Below the pieces are notes generated by a model, which made no database searches, was not told the origin of the DNA, and saw only the letters and a list, made by a program, of their open reading frames with translations. Both the position numbers and the translations under genes were made by a program. DNA of 64,000 nucleotides from JAJRRS01 sp965230275 (GTDB lineage Bacteria > Planctomycetota > Phycisphaerae > Phycisphaerales > Phycisphaeraceae). Where the stretch lies: assembly GCA_965230275.1 (NCBI GenBank), contig CBDDKO010000002.1:806001-870000 (forward strand), read 5' to 3'. Within the stretch, counting starts at the first letter, position 1, and every line of letters begins with the position of its first letter. Below are positions 20,474 through 29,028 of this stretch, in pieces.

Positions 20474-20699
20474 GATGATCCCCTGAGAAAATGGTTTGCG
20501 GATTATGCTAACGCGCCGGTACTGCACGGGCAATGGACTTTATGCCACATCCACCACATATGGGAAAGCAACCGGTCCTTTCCTCAAAGATAGACGTAGC
20601 CGGAGTTCGGACGTACCAGGCGGAGGTTACTTGATGATTTTCTGTCAGGGGATCGCCGGGCAGAATGCCGTTCACAGTTCGTGTAAAATGCCGAGCGAC

Positions 20700-20773
20700 G
20701 CCCACGTAGCTCAGTTGGATAGAGCAGCGGACTTCTAATCCGCAGGTCCCAGGTTCGAATCCTGGCGTGGGTA
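20700..20773 (+). tRNA. tRNA-Arg (anticodon TCT)
   Basis: 74 nt. Acceptor stem GCCCACG/CGTGGGT has a G-T first pair and discriminator A. The anticodon arm is CGGAC-TTCTAAT-CCGC with anticodon TCT, and the T arm contains GGTTCGAATCC. CCA is not encoded. TAAAAT at 20684-20689 is a plausible -10. Confidence 0.95.
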
Positions 20774-20896
20774 TTCAGCTCTATATCTCCATGGCAGCCT
20801 TATGCGTATCGATTCGAGTTTGCCTGCACAGCTGACTGACAGCCCAACACCTCATCGCGATGCCTCTCAAGCTAGGACGCGATCGGTAGATCACCC

Positions 20897-21382
20897 ATGA
20901 ATGATGAATTGCCGATCCCTCCGTCCAGGCTGCTGACTGATGGCGTCATTGAACTACGCCTCCGCCGCGTCATGGGTAAAGAAAACGCGTCTTTGCGCCC
21001 CCCAGACGAGCAGTTTCTCGCACATGTGCCTGAGTACCGTTTTGCGATTCATCGATTATCAGATGGCCTGCGTGTCGGCCGCATCCACATCCGCGCGACC
21101 AATGACCAAGACATCGTGCATCTGATCGGTCATTGCGGCTACGCGGTTGATGAGGCTCACCGCGGACATGGATACGCGACCCTGGCCGTCAAACTTGTTG
21201 CAGGTCTGGCGGAGTATTGGCAGATACAGCCGCTGTGGATTTTCATGGAGCCGGGCAACACCGCCTCACGGCGTACGGTGGAACGGGCCGGCCTTGAACT
21301 CGTTGATGTGATTGAATCCCCAGTGGAATTGGTTGATTTAGGCGTGGGCCCAAGGGTCTGCCGGTATCGAAGCCCGGGATAA
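20897..21382 (+). CDS. GNAT-family N-acetyltransferase
   Basis: 161 residues, the size of the RimJ/RimL-like branch. The acetyl-CoA binding motif is VDEAHRGHGYATLAVKLVAG (about 82-101), matching the Q/R-x-x-G-x-G/A signature, and GNTASRRTVERAGLELV is the C-terminal motif B typical of the branch. The substrate is unknown. It lies between a tRNA gene and a convergent PEP-CTERM gene with 9 bp between stops. No good Shine-Dalgarno precedes the ATG. Confidence 0.78.
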   Translation: MNDELPIPPSRLLTDGVIELRLRRVMGKENASLRPPDEQFLAHVPEYRFAIHRLSDGLRVGRIHIRATNDQDIVHLIGHCGYAVDEAHRGHGYATLAVKLVAGLAEYWQIQPLWIFMEPGNTASRRTVERAGLELVDVIESPVELVDLGVGPRVCRYRSPG

Positions 21383-21391
21383 CACGTGAGG

Positions 21392-22096
21392 CTAGACACG
21401 CCTGTGAAACAGCGCAGACGAACCGGCCAACAACAGCAATGCGCCAGCCGGTTCGGGGATCGTGGTGGCGGGAGGTGTGCCGGCGTTCCAGTTATTCAAA
21501 ACCGTGTCCAGGTCGTCGAGGCCGACGAAGCCGTCGCCGGTCGGATCACCCGCGAGCAGGTCGCCGGGCGTCACGTTCTGGTTCCACTGGTCCAGCACGA
21601 GGTCCAGGTCACCAAGGCTTACGAACCCGTTGCCGTCGAGGTCGCCGGGCAGGCGCAGGCCGAGCACGATGTTGTCTACCTCCGCAAAGCCGTTGGGTTC
21701 GCCGGGGTCGTGGACGATCTCGAAGTAGGGGATGTGTTGCCAGCCCGTGATCCCCGAAAAGTCGATCGTGCCCTCTTCAATGACATCCACCACCGCGCCC
21801 GTCGGCGACTCGATGCGCCATGTCCTTGCATAACGCTCGACGTCGAGTGAGATGAGATCGAACGCCTCGGCCCGGCTGACCCGCCAGCGGATGGGTGTGA
21901 AGTTGGTTCCACTGACAAGGTAGCCGTCGCTGTTGTTCGAGACGACGATCCCGCCGCCGCTGAGTGTTTCAACGAGGGTATCGTCTTCGGTGTAGGGTAG
22001 ATGCGCGGTGCTGGTGCCGAACTCGATCGTGACCGTCGAGCCCGAAGCCTGCACCGCCACGATCATCACGACGAACCAGGCGATTGCTTTGTACAT
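21392..22096 (-). CDS. PEP-CTERM exported protein with dockerin-like repeats
   Basis: 234 residues. The N-terminus (MYKAIAWFVVMIVAVQASGS) is a signal peptide. A beta-sandwich-like body of about 120 residues is followed by two dockerin-type calcium loops (DLDGNGFVSLGDLDLVLDQW and DPTGDGFVGLDDLDTVLNNW) and the sorting tail PEPAGALLLLAGSSALFHRR. In such proteins the PEP motif, hydrophobic helix and basic end are recognised by exosortase, so this is probably anchored or released at the envelope. It is the last gene of a probable cinA / phosphatase / PEP-CTERM transcript, though the 44-bp gap would allow its own promoter. Confidence 0.85.
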   Translation of the reverse strand: MYKAIAWFVVMIVAVQASGSTVTIEFGTSTAHLPYTEDDTLVETLSGGGIVVSNNSDGYLVSGTNFTPIRWRVSRAEAFDLISLDVERYARTWRIESPTGAVVDVIEEGTIDFSGITGWQHIPYFEIVHDPGEPNGFAEVDNIVLGLRLPGDLDGNGFVSLGDLDLVLDQWNQNVTPGDLLAGDPTGDGFVGLDDLDTVLNNWNAGTPPATTIPEPAGALLLLAGSSALFHRRV

Positions 22097-22140
22097 ATTC
22101 CGGCCTCCCGATTAAGCCTGCATCATCAATCAAATTTAAT

Positions 22141-22854
22141 CTACTGAATACCCAACAGCTCGCGTGGGCGTTGGATGGTCATGCCGTCGGCGTAGGGTTG
22201 GCCGAACTCTTCCGCGACCATTTTCAAGCCGTCGAGCCGGCTCTCCAGGTCGCCGGGGCGGTGCATGTCCAGAGCCAGGATCCAGTAGCGGTTCTGCCGG
22301 ATGAATTGGCGGATGCGTTGATCGGGCAGGTAGCCGTCCTCGCCGGTCATGCAGCGGACGTTGCCTTGCAGCAGCACGCCGCGCTCGGCCAGCGCGTCGA
22401 GGTGCTCTTCCAGGCCGTCCTTCATGCCGAGGCGTTCGGGGTGGGCGAGGATCGGTTGGTAGCCCTCGGCCATGAGCCAGTCGAGTGTATCGTCCACATG
22501 CTCCGGCCAGAAGTCGGCCCAGAAGTCGGTCAGGACATATTGACTATCACCGATCGTCGGCACACCGTTGGCCTTGAGCCAGTCGACGCACTCATCGAAC
22601 AATCGCAACTCCCCGCCGGGCCAGAGCTGGTAGTCGATCCCTTCATCTGCGATACGCTTTGACAGATCGGCGACCCAGCGGCGGATGTTGCCCGCGGTGT
22701 TCTCCGGGAACATCTCAGGCCAGAGGTGGGGCGTACAGACCGTCCCGACAAACCCCGCCTGCTTGAGCGTCTCGATGCTCGAAAGCGTCTCGGCGATGTC
22801 GGTACAACCGTCGTCGATACCGGGGATCATATGGCTGTGGATGTCGATGCGCAT
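22141..22854 (-). CDS. CpsB/CapC-type PHP-domain tyrosine phosphatase
   Basis: 237 residues. The PHP-fold metal motifs are plain: MRIDIHSHMIPGIDDG at the N-terminus, VCTPHLWPEMF, the PILAHPERLG histidine motif about residue 135, and LALDMHRPGD near 195. These are the ligands of a trinuclear manganese site. CpsB/YwqE-type enzymes dephosphorylate bacterial tyrosine kinases that control polysaccharide export; no kinase or capsule gene is nearby, so the target is unknown. It lies 53 bp after cinA; a G-rich repeat fills that gap. Confidence 0.82.
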   Translation of the reverse strand: MRIDIHSHMIPGIDDGCTDIAETLSSIETLKQAGFVGTVCTPHLWPEMFPENTAGNIRRWVADLSKRIADEGIDYQLWPGGELRLFDECVDWLKANGVPTIGDSQYVLTDFWADFWPEHVDDTLDWLMAEGYQPILAHPERLGMKDGLEEHLDALAERGVLLQGNVRCMTGEDGYLPDQRIRQFIRQNRYWILALDMHRPGDLESRLDGLKMVAEEFGQPYADGMTIQRPRELLGIQ

Positions 22855-22860
22855 AGAGCG

Positions 22861-22890
22861 GTTGGGGGTTGGGGGTTAGGGATTGGGGCC
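22861..22890. repeat. G-rich reiterated motif (GGTTGGGGGTTAGGGATTGGGG type)
   Basis: Direct reiteration of GTTGGGG/GTTAGGG units fills the gap between cinA and the CpsB-like gene. The complementary motif occurs inside uup (16658-16687), where it encodes a linker. Confidence 0.65.
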
Positions 22891-22907
22891 GAGTATATAC
22901 GACACGC

Positions 22908-24203
22908 TTAGCTGTGTGACTGCTTGATCCATGTGATCTCGGTTAGAGGCTCGCCGGACAGGTGGAGTCTGGCCAGTTGCAGGGCGCACATCGCGGCCCG
23001 GGTGCGGACCTGCGCCCGGCTGCCGGGGAACTGCGTACACAGCGCACGTACCGCCGGCTCATCCCCGCTTGTCCGCGCCGCCAACCCGATCCAGACCGTG
23101 CCCACCGGCTTGTCTTCCGTCCCGCCGCCCGGCCCGGCGATGCCGCTGAGCGACACCGCGATATCCGCGCCGCTGCGATCAAGCGCCCCGGCCGCCATCG
23201 CGCTGACCGTCTCGCCGCTGACCGCGCCATGCGTCTCGATCACTTCCGGGGGCACGCCGAGCTGCGCCTGCTTCATTTCATTGGTATATGTCACCCAGCC
23301 CCCGGCATACACGTTGCTCGACCCGACAACGTCCGTGAGCATCGTGCCGACCAGCCCGCCGGTGCAGCTCTCGGCAGTGGCGATCATCAAACCCGATGCA
23401 CGAAGCTGATCGATCAGCACCCCCGCGATGGTCTGCTCGTCCCGGCCGAACACGATCGGCCCGAGCCGCTTGGTCACCTCAGCCACCATCGCATCAAGCT
23501 CCGCCTGCGCTTCCGCTTGATCCGGGAACTCGCTGCGGACACGCACCGACACGATCCCCTTGGCGACCGTCGTCCCGACCGTGGGATTGGCGCTACGGCT
23601 CATCAGGTCGCCGATCAGATGCGCCACGTTGGACTCGCCCGTGCCGAACGTGTTGACCTTGGCCGTCAGGATCACACGCCCGCCGCCCAGCCGCTTGGCT
23701 ACCGCCGGCTCGATCAAGTCGGCGAACATCCCGCGCATCTCGGTCGGCACGCCCGGCATCACATAGATGTCGGCATCGTGCAGTGTCGCGTGGATACCCG
23801 GCGCGGTGCCGTAGTCGTTGGTGATGCCCGAGGCGCCGGCCGGCAACAAGGCCTGCACACGGTTGGTCTTCGCCATCGGTTTACCGAGCCGATCGAAGAA
23901 CGCCTGGATCTCGCTTAGGCCCTTGGCGTCTTCCACTAGCGACACGCCCATCGCCTCGGCCAGCGCTTGGCGCGTCAGGTCGTCCTTGGTCGGCCCGAGC
24001 CCGCCGGTCACCAAGACGACCTCCGCCAGCTCCGCCGCGTGCGTCATCGCCTCGGCGATCAGGGCCTGATCGTCGGCCAGCGTCTGGTGATACCGCGTCC
24101 ACACGCCCAGCTCCGCCAGCTTCGCCGCCAGGTAGGCCGTGTTCGTATCCACCGTCTGGCCAAGGGCCAGTTCATCACCGATCGAGAGGATTACTGCTTG
24201 CAT
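22908..24203 (-). CDS. cinA: CinA-like competence/damage-inducible protein
   Basis: 431 residues from ATG 24203; the longer frame to 24674 runs antisense to folD and is rejected. The N-terminal MoCF-type domain begins MQAVILSIGDELALGQTVDT and contains VVLVTGGLGPTKDDLTRQAL. The C-terminal CinA/PncC domain has IATAESCTGGLVGTMLTDV and AVSLSGIAGPGGGTEDKPVG, the catalytic Ser motif of nicotinamide mononucleotide deamidase. It probably recycles NMN and/or has pyrophosphatase activity, as characterised family members do. The gene is divergent from folD with 67 bp between starts. Confidence 0.9.
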   Translation of the reverse strand: MQAVILSIGDELALGQTVDTNTAYLAAKLAELGVWTRYHQTLADDQALIAEAMTHAAELAEVVLVTGGLGPTKDDLTRQALAEAMGVSLVEDAKGLSEIQAFFDRLGKPMAKTNRVQALLPAGASGITNDYGTAPGIHATLHDADIYVMPGVPTEMRGMFADLIEPAVAKRLGGGRVILTAKVNTFGTGESNVAHLIGDLMSRSANPTVGTTVAKGIVSVRVRSEFPDQAEAQAELDAMVAEVTKRLGPIVFGRDEQTIAGVLIDQLRASGLMIATAESCTGGLVGTMLTDVVGSSNVYAGGWVTYTNEMKQAQLGVPPEVIETHGAVSGETVSAMAAGALDRSGADIAVSLSGIAGPGGGTEDKPVGTVWIGLAARTSGDEPAVRALCTQFPGSRAQVRTRAAMCALQLARLHLSGEPLTEITWIKQSHS

Positions 24204-24257
24204 AGGCAACGATTGTAGGCAGCTGTTTCCCGCCGTGCCCGATCGGTCCGGAGGCTC

Positions 24258-24263
24258 TATAAT
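24258..24263 (+). promoter_or_regulatory. -10 hexamer 7 nt before folD start
   Basis: A perfect TATAAT is followed by 7 nt and ATG 24271. Transcription would start at the ATG, giving a leaderless folD mRNA. The CCCCTCC between them is not a Shine-Dalgarno. Confidence 0.55.
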
Positions 24264-24270
24264 CCCCTCC

Positions 24271-25146
24271 ATGAGCACCACCACCACACCTACCGTCATC
24301 AAAGGCAAGCCCGTCGCGGACGAAATCCTCGCTAACTGCGAAAAACGCGTCCAGCACATCATCGAGAAAACAGGCGTCACACCCTGTCTGGCCACCGTCC
24401 TGGTCGGCAACGACCCGGCCAGCGAAAAATACGTCGACCGCAAGGGCAAGCTCTGCGAAAAGCACGGCATGAAGTCCATTAAGGTCGTCATGCCCGAGAC
24501 CGCCACCACCGAAGAGGTCGTCGCCAAGGTCAGCTCGTTGGCCGCAGACGATTCCGTCCACGGCATCCTGGTCCAGCACCCGATGCCCAAGCAGGTCGAT
24601 GAACGGGCCGTCTTCGAATCCATCGGCGGGGCCAAGGACGTGGACGGCGTCACCTTCCACAGCTTCGGCACCATGACCTACTCGCTGCCAGGGTTCGGCT
24701 CGGCGACGCCCGAAGGCATCATGCGATTGATGAAGGCCTACGACATCGATATCCAGGGCAAGCAGGCCGTGGTCATCGGACGCAGCGTCATCCTCGGCAA
24801 ACCCATGGCCATGCTGCTGCTCGCCGCACACGCCACCGTCACCATCTGCCACTCGCGCACGGTGGACCTGCCCAGCGTCGTGAAGCACGCCGACATCGTT
24901 GTCGCCGCCGTCGGCATCCCGAACTTCGTCAAGGCCGACTGGCTGAAGGACGGCGCGGTCGTCATCGACGCCGGCTTCAACCCGTCGCCCTCCGGCAACG
25001 TCGGCGACGTGGACTACGACGACTGCGCCCCGAAGTGCTCGATGATCACCCCCGTCCCCGGCGGCGTCGGCCCGATGACCCTGGCCGTCCTCATCGACCA
25101 GACCTCCATCGGCGCCGCACGACAACTCGGCGTCGAAGTCGACTAA
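24271..25146 (+). CDS. folD: bifunctional methylenetetrahydrofolate dehydrogenase / methenyltetrahydrofolate cyclohydrolase
   Basis: 291 residues from ATG 24271, usual size. Family signatures are VLVGNDPASEKYVDRKGKLC (substrate Tyr and Lys region), GILVQHPMPKQVD, KDVDGVT, the Rossmann motif VVIGRSVILGKPMAMLLL and the C-terminal PVPGGVGPMTLAVLI. The enzyme interconverts 5,10-methylene- and 10-formyl-THF for purine and formyl-Met synthesis in the cytosol. The upstream start in frame (24139) would overlap cinA on the other strand and lacks similarity. A hypothetical gene and a lipoprotein gene follow closely on the same strand. Confidence 0.96.
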   Translation: MSTTTTPTVIKGKPVADEILANCEKRVQHIIEKTGVTPCLATVLVGNDPASEKYVDRKGKLCEKHGMKSIKVVMPETATTEEVVAKVSSLAADDSVHGILVQHPMPKQVDERAVFESIGGAKDVDGVTFHSFGTMTYSLPGFGSATPEGIMRLMKAYDIDIQGKQAVVIGRSVILGKPMAMLLLAAHATVTICHSRTVDLPSVVKHADIVVAAVGIPNFVKADWLKDGAVVIDAGFNPSPSGNVGDVDYDDCAPKCSMITPVPGGVGPMTLAVLIDQTSIGAARQLGVEVD

Positions 25147-25168
25147 ACCGTACAACTGCAAGGATGCG

Positions 25169-25813
25169 ATGAGCCAATTCAACGCTTCGAGTTACGAGAT
25201 CCCCAAGACCAGCGGTGTCTGTGTCTCCAACGGCAGGGAACTGCAGCCCGGCGAGCCGTACTACGCCGTGCTGGTCGAGCTGCCTGCCGACCAACTGCCT
25301 AATGAAGAAGCACCCAAGGAGAAGGTCGCCAGCAAGGACAAGGCCGCCGAGGCCTTGCGGGCGCTGGGGCTGTGCCGGCTGGATGTGAGTACCGAGGCCT
25401 GGGAAGGGGGCTTCAGGCCCGAAGGCCTGTTCGGCTTCTGGAAGTCAACCGTCCCCGAGCCCACCGAGAAGAAGAAACTCTTCGTCGATGATTCAATCCT
25501 CATGAACCTGCTCGAACGCCTCGCCGACGCCACCGAGCCCGACCGGCTGGCGTTCCGCTACGTGCTTGCGCTGATCCTGATGCGCAAGAAGCTGCTGCGT
25601 TACGACGGCAACAACACGCGCGAGGTCGAAGCCGATGGCCAGACCGTCGAACAAACCTTCTGGAAGCTCACGCCCAAGCTCGATCTTTCCAAGGGCCCAC
25701 TTGGCAAATGGCACCCCGACGTCACCCTCGAAGTGCTCGACCCGAAACTCGACGAATCGCGCATCGAAGAAGTCATGGGGCAGCTCGGCGAAGTCCTCGA
25801 AGCGGAGTTGTAG
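25169..25813 (+). CDS. hypothetical protein, conserved-looking, downstream of folD
   Basis: 214 residues, no signal peptide or membrane helix. It opens with a small beta domain carrying a single CVSNGRELQPGEPYYAVLVE motif that resembles the start of zinc-ribbon-like domains but has only one cysteine in place. A charged middle (APKEKVASKDKAAEALRALG) and a helical C-terminus (LLERLADATEPDRLAFRYVL, ALILMRKKLLRYDG) follow. I recognise no named family. The spacing to folD is 22 bp and the lipoprotein start is 2 bp after the stop, which supports a three-gene operon. Confidence 0.7.
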   Translation: MSQFNASSYEIPKTSGVCVSNGRELQPGEPYYAVLVELPADQLPNEEAPKEKVASKDKAAEALRALGLCRLDVSTEAWEGGFRPEGLFGFWKSTVPEPTEKKKLFVDDSILMNLLERLADATEPDRLAFRYVLALILMRKKLLRYDGNNTREVEADGQTVEQTFWKLTPKLDLSKGPLGKWHPDVTLEVLDPKLDESRIEEVMGQLGEVLEAEL

Positions 25814-25815
25814 CC

Positions 25816-26709
25816 GTGCGTACTCTGTGGCTTGGCGTCATTACCGTTTGCTGCCTATCGCTGATCGGCTGCCAGCCCGCCGAACCGATCGTGCCGGATA
25901 CGCTGCTGCCCGATGCGATCGAAGATGAACAACCCCTCCCGGAATACAGCGAACTGATCGAACGCTACAACGCCACCACAAAACCGCTGGTCCGTGTCTG
26001 GGCCGCGGCGCGGGTGGACCTTCTCTGGCTCGATGAAAAAGGCAAGCAGAAGTCCGAGCACGGCGACGGGCGATTCATGTATGTCGCGCCGGACAAGGTC
26101 GCGCTGGAGGTCACGGAGTTCGGTAACGGCTTCTGGGCAGGGAGTGACGGCGAGCGTTACTGGCTGTTTAGCCTGCAGGATCAGCGCACCCTCTTCGTCG
26201 GCCGGCTCGACCATGTGGACCAAGGCGGCAACGGCATCTTCCCGCTACCGGTCAACCCAATCGACCTGCTCTACGTGCTTGGGATCGTCCCGATCGACGC
26301 GGACGCCGTCCCGGATGAACCCGCCGTTGAGCGCGTCGCCGGGCATTACCTAATCGAGCCGCCGGGCCTCGGGCTGCGAATGTTGCTGCACCCCGACACC
26401 GCCCGACCCGTCCGGGTAGACATCCTTAATGACAATGGCGAGTCCGCCGTCAAGTGTGTGCTGTCCGAGCCGATCGAGCTCGAGCGTTCAGACGACATCC
26501 GGGGCCTCACGACGCCCATCATGCCCAGCGTCGTCGAGGTCTACGTCCTGAACGAAGAGGCCCGCATGACGCTCAAGCTCAAGAGCCCGACGACCGAAGG
26601 CAGGCGTATCAAGCCCAACCACTTCAACCTGGACATCCTCAAGAAGGTCTACAAACCCGACGAAGTCGTGGACCTGGACGCCCCGATTGAGGCCGACGAC
26701 GGCATCTGA
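25816..26709 (+). CDS. lipoprotein of the LolA/LppX-like fold type
   Basis: 297 residues from GTG 25816, chosen because the signal sequence then starts immediately (VRTLWLGVITVCCLSLIGC, lipobox LIGC with Cys at about 19). The mature part reads as a half-barrel of long strands (RVDLLWLDEKGKQKSE, GRFMYVAPDKVALEV, GSDGERYWLFSLQDQ), similar in rhythm to lipoprotein carrier proteins of the LolA/LolB/LppX superfamily. A role in handling lipids or lipoproteins at the envelope is an inference. The gene follows the hypothetical gene by 2 bp. Confidence 0.65.
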   Translation: MRTLWLGVITVCCLSLIGCQPAEPIVPDTLLPDAIEDEQPLPEYSELIERYNATTKPLVRVWAAARVDLLWLDEKGKQKSEHGDGRFMYVAPDKVALEVTEFGNGFWAGSDGERYWLFSLQDQRTLFVGRLDHVDQGGNGIFPLPVNPIDLLYVLGIVPIDADAVPDEPAVERVAGHYLIEPPGLGLRMLLHPDTARPVRVDILNDNGESAVKCVLSEPIELERSDDIRGLTTPIMPSVVEVYVLNEEARMTLKLKSPTTEGRRIKPNHFNLDILKKVYKPDEVVDLDAPIEADDGI

Positions 26710-26769
26710 CAACCGCGTTATAATGCCCGGCTCAAAATAGTGAAGAAACAAAGAGATCGGAGCAAGCAG

Positions 26770-27171
26770 ATGGGCGATACCACACGCGAAACCACGGACA
26801 AACTGGATATCAAGTTCGACGATAAGGGCCTGGTCCCCGCCATCGTCCAGGACATCGACACCGGCGAAATCCTGATGATGGCCTGGATGAACGAGGCCGC
26901 CGTCAAGCAGACGCTCGAGGTGAAGAAAGCCACCTTCTATTCCCGCTCACGCGACAAGATGTGGATCAAGGGCGAGAGCTCCGGCCACGTCCAGGAGGTC
27001 GTCGAGGCCCGCGTCGACTGCGACCAGGACGTGATCGTACTCAAGTGCAAGAGCCACGGCCCGTGCTGCCACGTCGGGTACAACACCTGCTTCTACCGTA
27101 AGGCCGACGCCGACGGCAGCCTGTCCGTCGTCGAGGAAAAGGTCTTTGACCCCAACGAAGTCTATAAATAG
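26770..27171 (+). CDS. hisI: phosphoribosyl-AMP cyclohydrolase (histidine biosynthesis)
   Basis: 133 residues from ATG 26770, with GGAG 7 nt upstream (26759-26762). A perfect TATAAT at 26719-26724 gives a leader of about 40 nt. The sequence shows DIDTGEILMMAWMNEAAVK, TFYSRSRDKMWIKGESSGH, the metal motif DCDQDVIVLKC and CCHVGYNTCFYR, which matches the family's CH-x-G-x-x-SCF site with Thr for Ser. It opens the adenine ring in step 3 of histidine synthesis. The HisE pyrophosphatase half is absent, so hisE must be elsewhere. No other his gene is adjacent. Confidence 0.93.
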   Translation: MGDTTRETTDKLDIKFDDKGLVPAIVQDIDTGEILMMAWMNEAAVKQTLEVKKATFYSRSRDKMWIKGESSGHVQEVVEARVDCDQDVIVLKCKSHGPCCHVGYNTCFYRKADADGSLSVVEEKVFDPNEVYK

Positions 27172-27184
27172 TTCACTCCACTAT

Positions 27185-27211
27185 CCCTCAGCCCCCGGCT
27201 CTGCCGGGGGA
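27185..27211. repeat. palindromic CCCCCGGCTCTGCCGGGGG repeat, copy 1
   Basis: CCCCCGGC (27192-27199), TCT and GCCGGGGG (27203-27210) form a strong hairpin preceded by CCCTCAG. The same 27-bp block is found inverted at 54559-54585. It lies 20 bp before the M24 peptidase start. Confidence 0.8.
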
Positions 27212-27231
27212 TCAGTCCACGGTAATTCCCC

Positions 27232-28356
27232 ATGGCAAAAAAGAAAACCACACGCAAGCCCGCCACCCCCACACACCTGGCCGACCGCATCCGCAACCTG
27301 CAGAAGCGGCTGAGGCCCAAGGGCATCTCGGCGCTGCTCGTCACCAACCCGCGCGACATCCGCTACCTCACCGGGTTCATCGGCGACGACTCGTGGGCCC
27401 TGATCCCCATGCGCGGCGGCAAGGCCTATATCCTCAGTGACTTCCGCTTCGACGAACAGATCCAGCAAGAAGCGCCCCACGCGCAGGCGATCATACGCAA
27501 GAAGAGCCTGGGCGAAGAGCTAAAGGCACTGACCAAACGGCTCAAGGCCGACAAGATCGGCTTGCAAGCGGAGTACGTCACACTGCAGTTGCGCAAAGGC
27601 CTGGTGAAGCACCTGGGCGCGAAGTCACTCGCGCCGATCGACGATGGCCTGCTTGAGCAGCGTGCGGTCAAGGACGCCAAGGAGATCAAGGCGATCCGCA
27701 AAGCCATCGCCATCCAGCAGCAGGCTTTCAAGGAACTCCGCAAGTTCATCAAGCCCGGCATGACCGAGAACGAGATCACGGCCTACCTCGAATACCGCAT
27801 GCGCGCCCTCGGGGCCGACGGCCCGGGCTTCCCCTCGATCGTCGCCGCCGACGCCAACGCCAGCCTCTGCCACGCCATCCCCGGGCCGAAGAAGGTCAGG
27901 AAGGGCGGCATCCTGCTGGTCGATTGGGGTGCCAAGTACCAGGGCTACTGCTCGGACATGACCCGGGTGCTGTCGCTGGGCAAGATGAAGCCCAAGATCA
28001 AGGAGATCTACCAGATCGTCCTGGAAGCCCAACTCGCCGGGATCGCGGCGATCGGCCCGGGCAAGAAGCTCAGCGACGTCGACGCCGCGGCACGCGACGT
28101 GATCGACAAGGCAGGGTACGGCAAGTACTTCGGGCACTCGCTGGGCCACGGCATCGGCCTGGATATCCACGAGGCCCCCAGGCTGGCCGCCAAGACCAAG
28201 GGCGAACTGGCCCCCGGGCACGTCGTGACGGTCGAACCGGGCATCTACCTGCCGGGCGTGGGGGGCGTCAGGCTCGAGGATGACGTCCTGGTCACCGCCA
28301 GGGGCCATCAGGTCCTGTGCGACTTGCCCAAATCGCTCGAATCCGCGATTATTTAA
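27232..28356 (+). CDS. M24-family metallopeptidase (Xaa-Pro aminopeptidase-like)
   Basis: 374 residues. After a basic N-terminus (MAKKKTTRKPATP) comes a creatinase N-terminal domain (ISALLVTNPRDIRYLTGFIG, then SWALIPMRGGKAYILSDFR) and a pita-bread M24 domain with the metal ligands VDWGAKYQGYCSDMTRV (two Asp), LGHGIGLDIHEAPRL (His), TVEPGIYLP (Glu) and LEDDVLV (Glu). It removes N-terminal residues before proline. This gene type often lies beside accB-accC, as it does here (85 bp upstream of accB). Confidence 0.88.
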   Translation: MAKKKTTRKPATPTHLADRIRNLQKRLRPKGISALLVTNPRDIRYLTGFIGDDSWALIPMRGGKAYILSDFRFDEQIQQEAPHAQAIIRKKSLGEELKALTKRLKADKIGLQAEYVTLQLRKGLVKHLGAKSLAPIDDGLLEQRAVKDAKEIKAIRKAIAIQQQAFKELRKFIKPGMTENEITAYLEYRMRALGADGPGFPSIVAADANASLCHAIPGPKKVRKGGILLVDWGAKYQGYCSDMTRVLSLGKMKPKIKEIYQIVLEAQLAGIAAIGPGKKLSDVDAAARDVIDKAGYGKYFGHSLGHGIGLDIHEAPRLAAKTKGELAPGHVVTVEPGIYLPGVGGVRLEDDVLVTARGHQVLCDLPKSLESAII

Positions 28357-28441
28357 GTCTAGTTACACACGCGGATTGAGCGTGGTCAAAGAAGTCAGAC
28401 CCGGTTGACGCCCCTAGCGCCCCGGTCTCAGGGAACCCTTC

Positions 28442-28921
28442 ATGGTTGATCTAAAAACACTACGTCAGCTCATCAAGATGATGGTCGATAACGACCTCAC
28501 CGAGCTGGACATCCAGACCGAAGACGGCCCGATCAAGCTCAAGCGCGGCAGCCAAGGCACCGTCGCCCACGCCGCACCTGTCGCCGCCGCGCCGCCGCCC
28601 GCACCGGCACCCGCCGCTGCCCCCGCCCCGGTGCCCGCCGCGCCAGCCCCTGCACCCGCAGCCGCCGAACCCGCAGCCGACGGACCCACGATCGACAGCC
28701 CCATGGTTGGCTCGTTCTATTCCGCCGCCAGCCCCGACGCCAAGCCGTTCGTCAGCGCGGGTGATCACGTCGATGCCGACACCGTCGTCTGCATCATCGA
28801 GGCCATGAAGGTCTTCAACGAGATCAAGGCCGAGACCAGCGGCACCATCGAGAAGGTCCTGGTCGAAAACGGCGACGCCGTCGAGTTCGGCCAGCCGCTG
28901 TTCACGATCAAGCCGGACTAG
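28442..28921 (+). CDS. accB: biotin carboxyl carrier protein of acetyl-CoA carboxylase
   Basis: 159 residues. The N-terminal helix (LRQLIKMMVDNDLTELDIQT) is followed by an Ala/Pro-rich flexible linker and the C-terminal biotinyl domain with EAMKVFNEIKAE; Lys 123 is the biotinylation site. It carries carboxybiotin between AccC and the carboxyltransferase in fatty acid synthesis. The stop codon is followed at once by G-rich repeats that separate it from accC, 107 bp downstream. Confidence 0.95.
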   Translation: MVDLKTLRQLIKMMVDNDLTELDIQTEDGPIKLKRGSQGTVAHAAPVAAAPPPAPAPAAAPAPVPAAPAPAPAAAEPAADGPTIDSPMVGSFYSAASPDAKPFVSAGDHVDADTVVCIIEAMKVFNEIKAETSGTIEKVLVENGDAVEFGQPLFTIKPD

Positions 28922-28922
28922 T

Positions 28923-29023
28923 GTCGGGTCTGGGGTCTAGGGTCTGGGGACTAGCCAGACAAGAGCCCCAAGCCGTCGCCATGTCCGTTTCTGACCAGAC
29001 CCAATCCCCTAGACCCCAGACCC
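28923..29023. repeat. inverted G-rich repeat between accB and accC
   Basis: Directly after the accB stop the sequence reiterates GGGTCTGGGGTCTAGGGTCT. About 60 bp later the complementary CCCCTAGACCCCAGACCCC ends 5 nt before the accC ATG. The two arms could form a long stem in the mRNA at the accC start. Confidence 0.75.
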
Positions 29024-29028
29024 CAACT

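Noticed and set aside
24204..24674. N-terminal extension of cinA
   Set aside because: It would run antisense through folD; family similarity begins at MQAVILSIGDE (24203).
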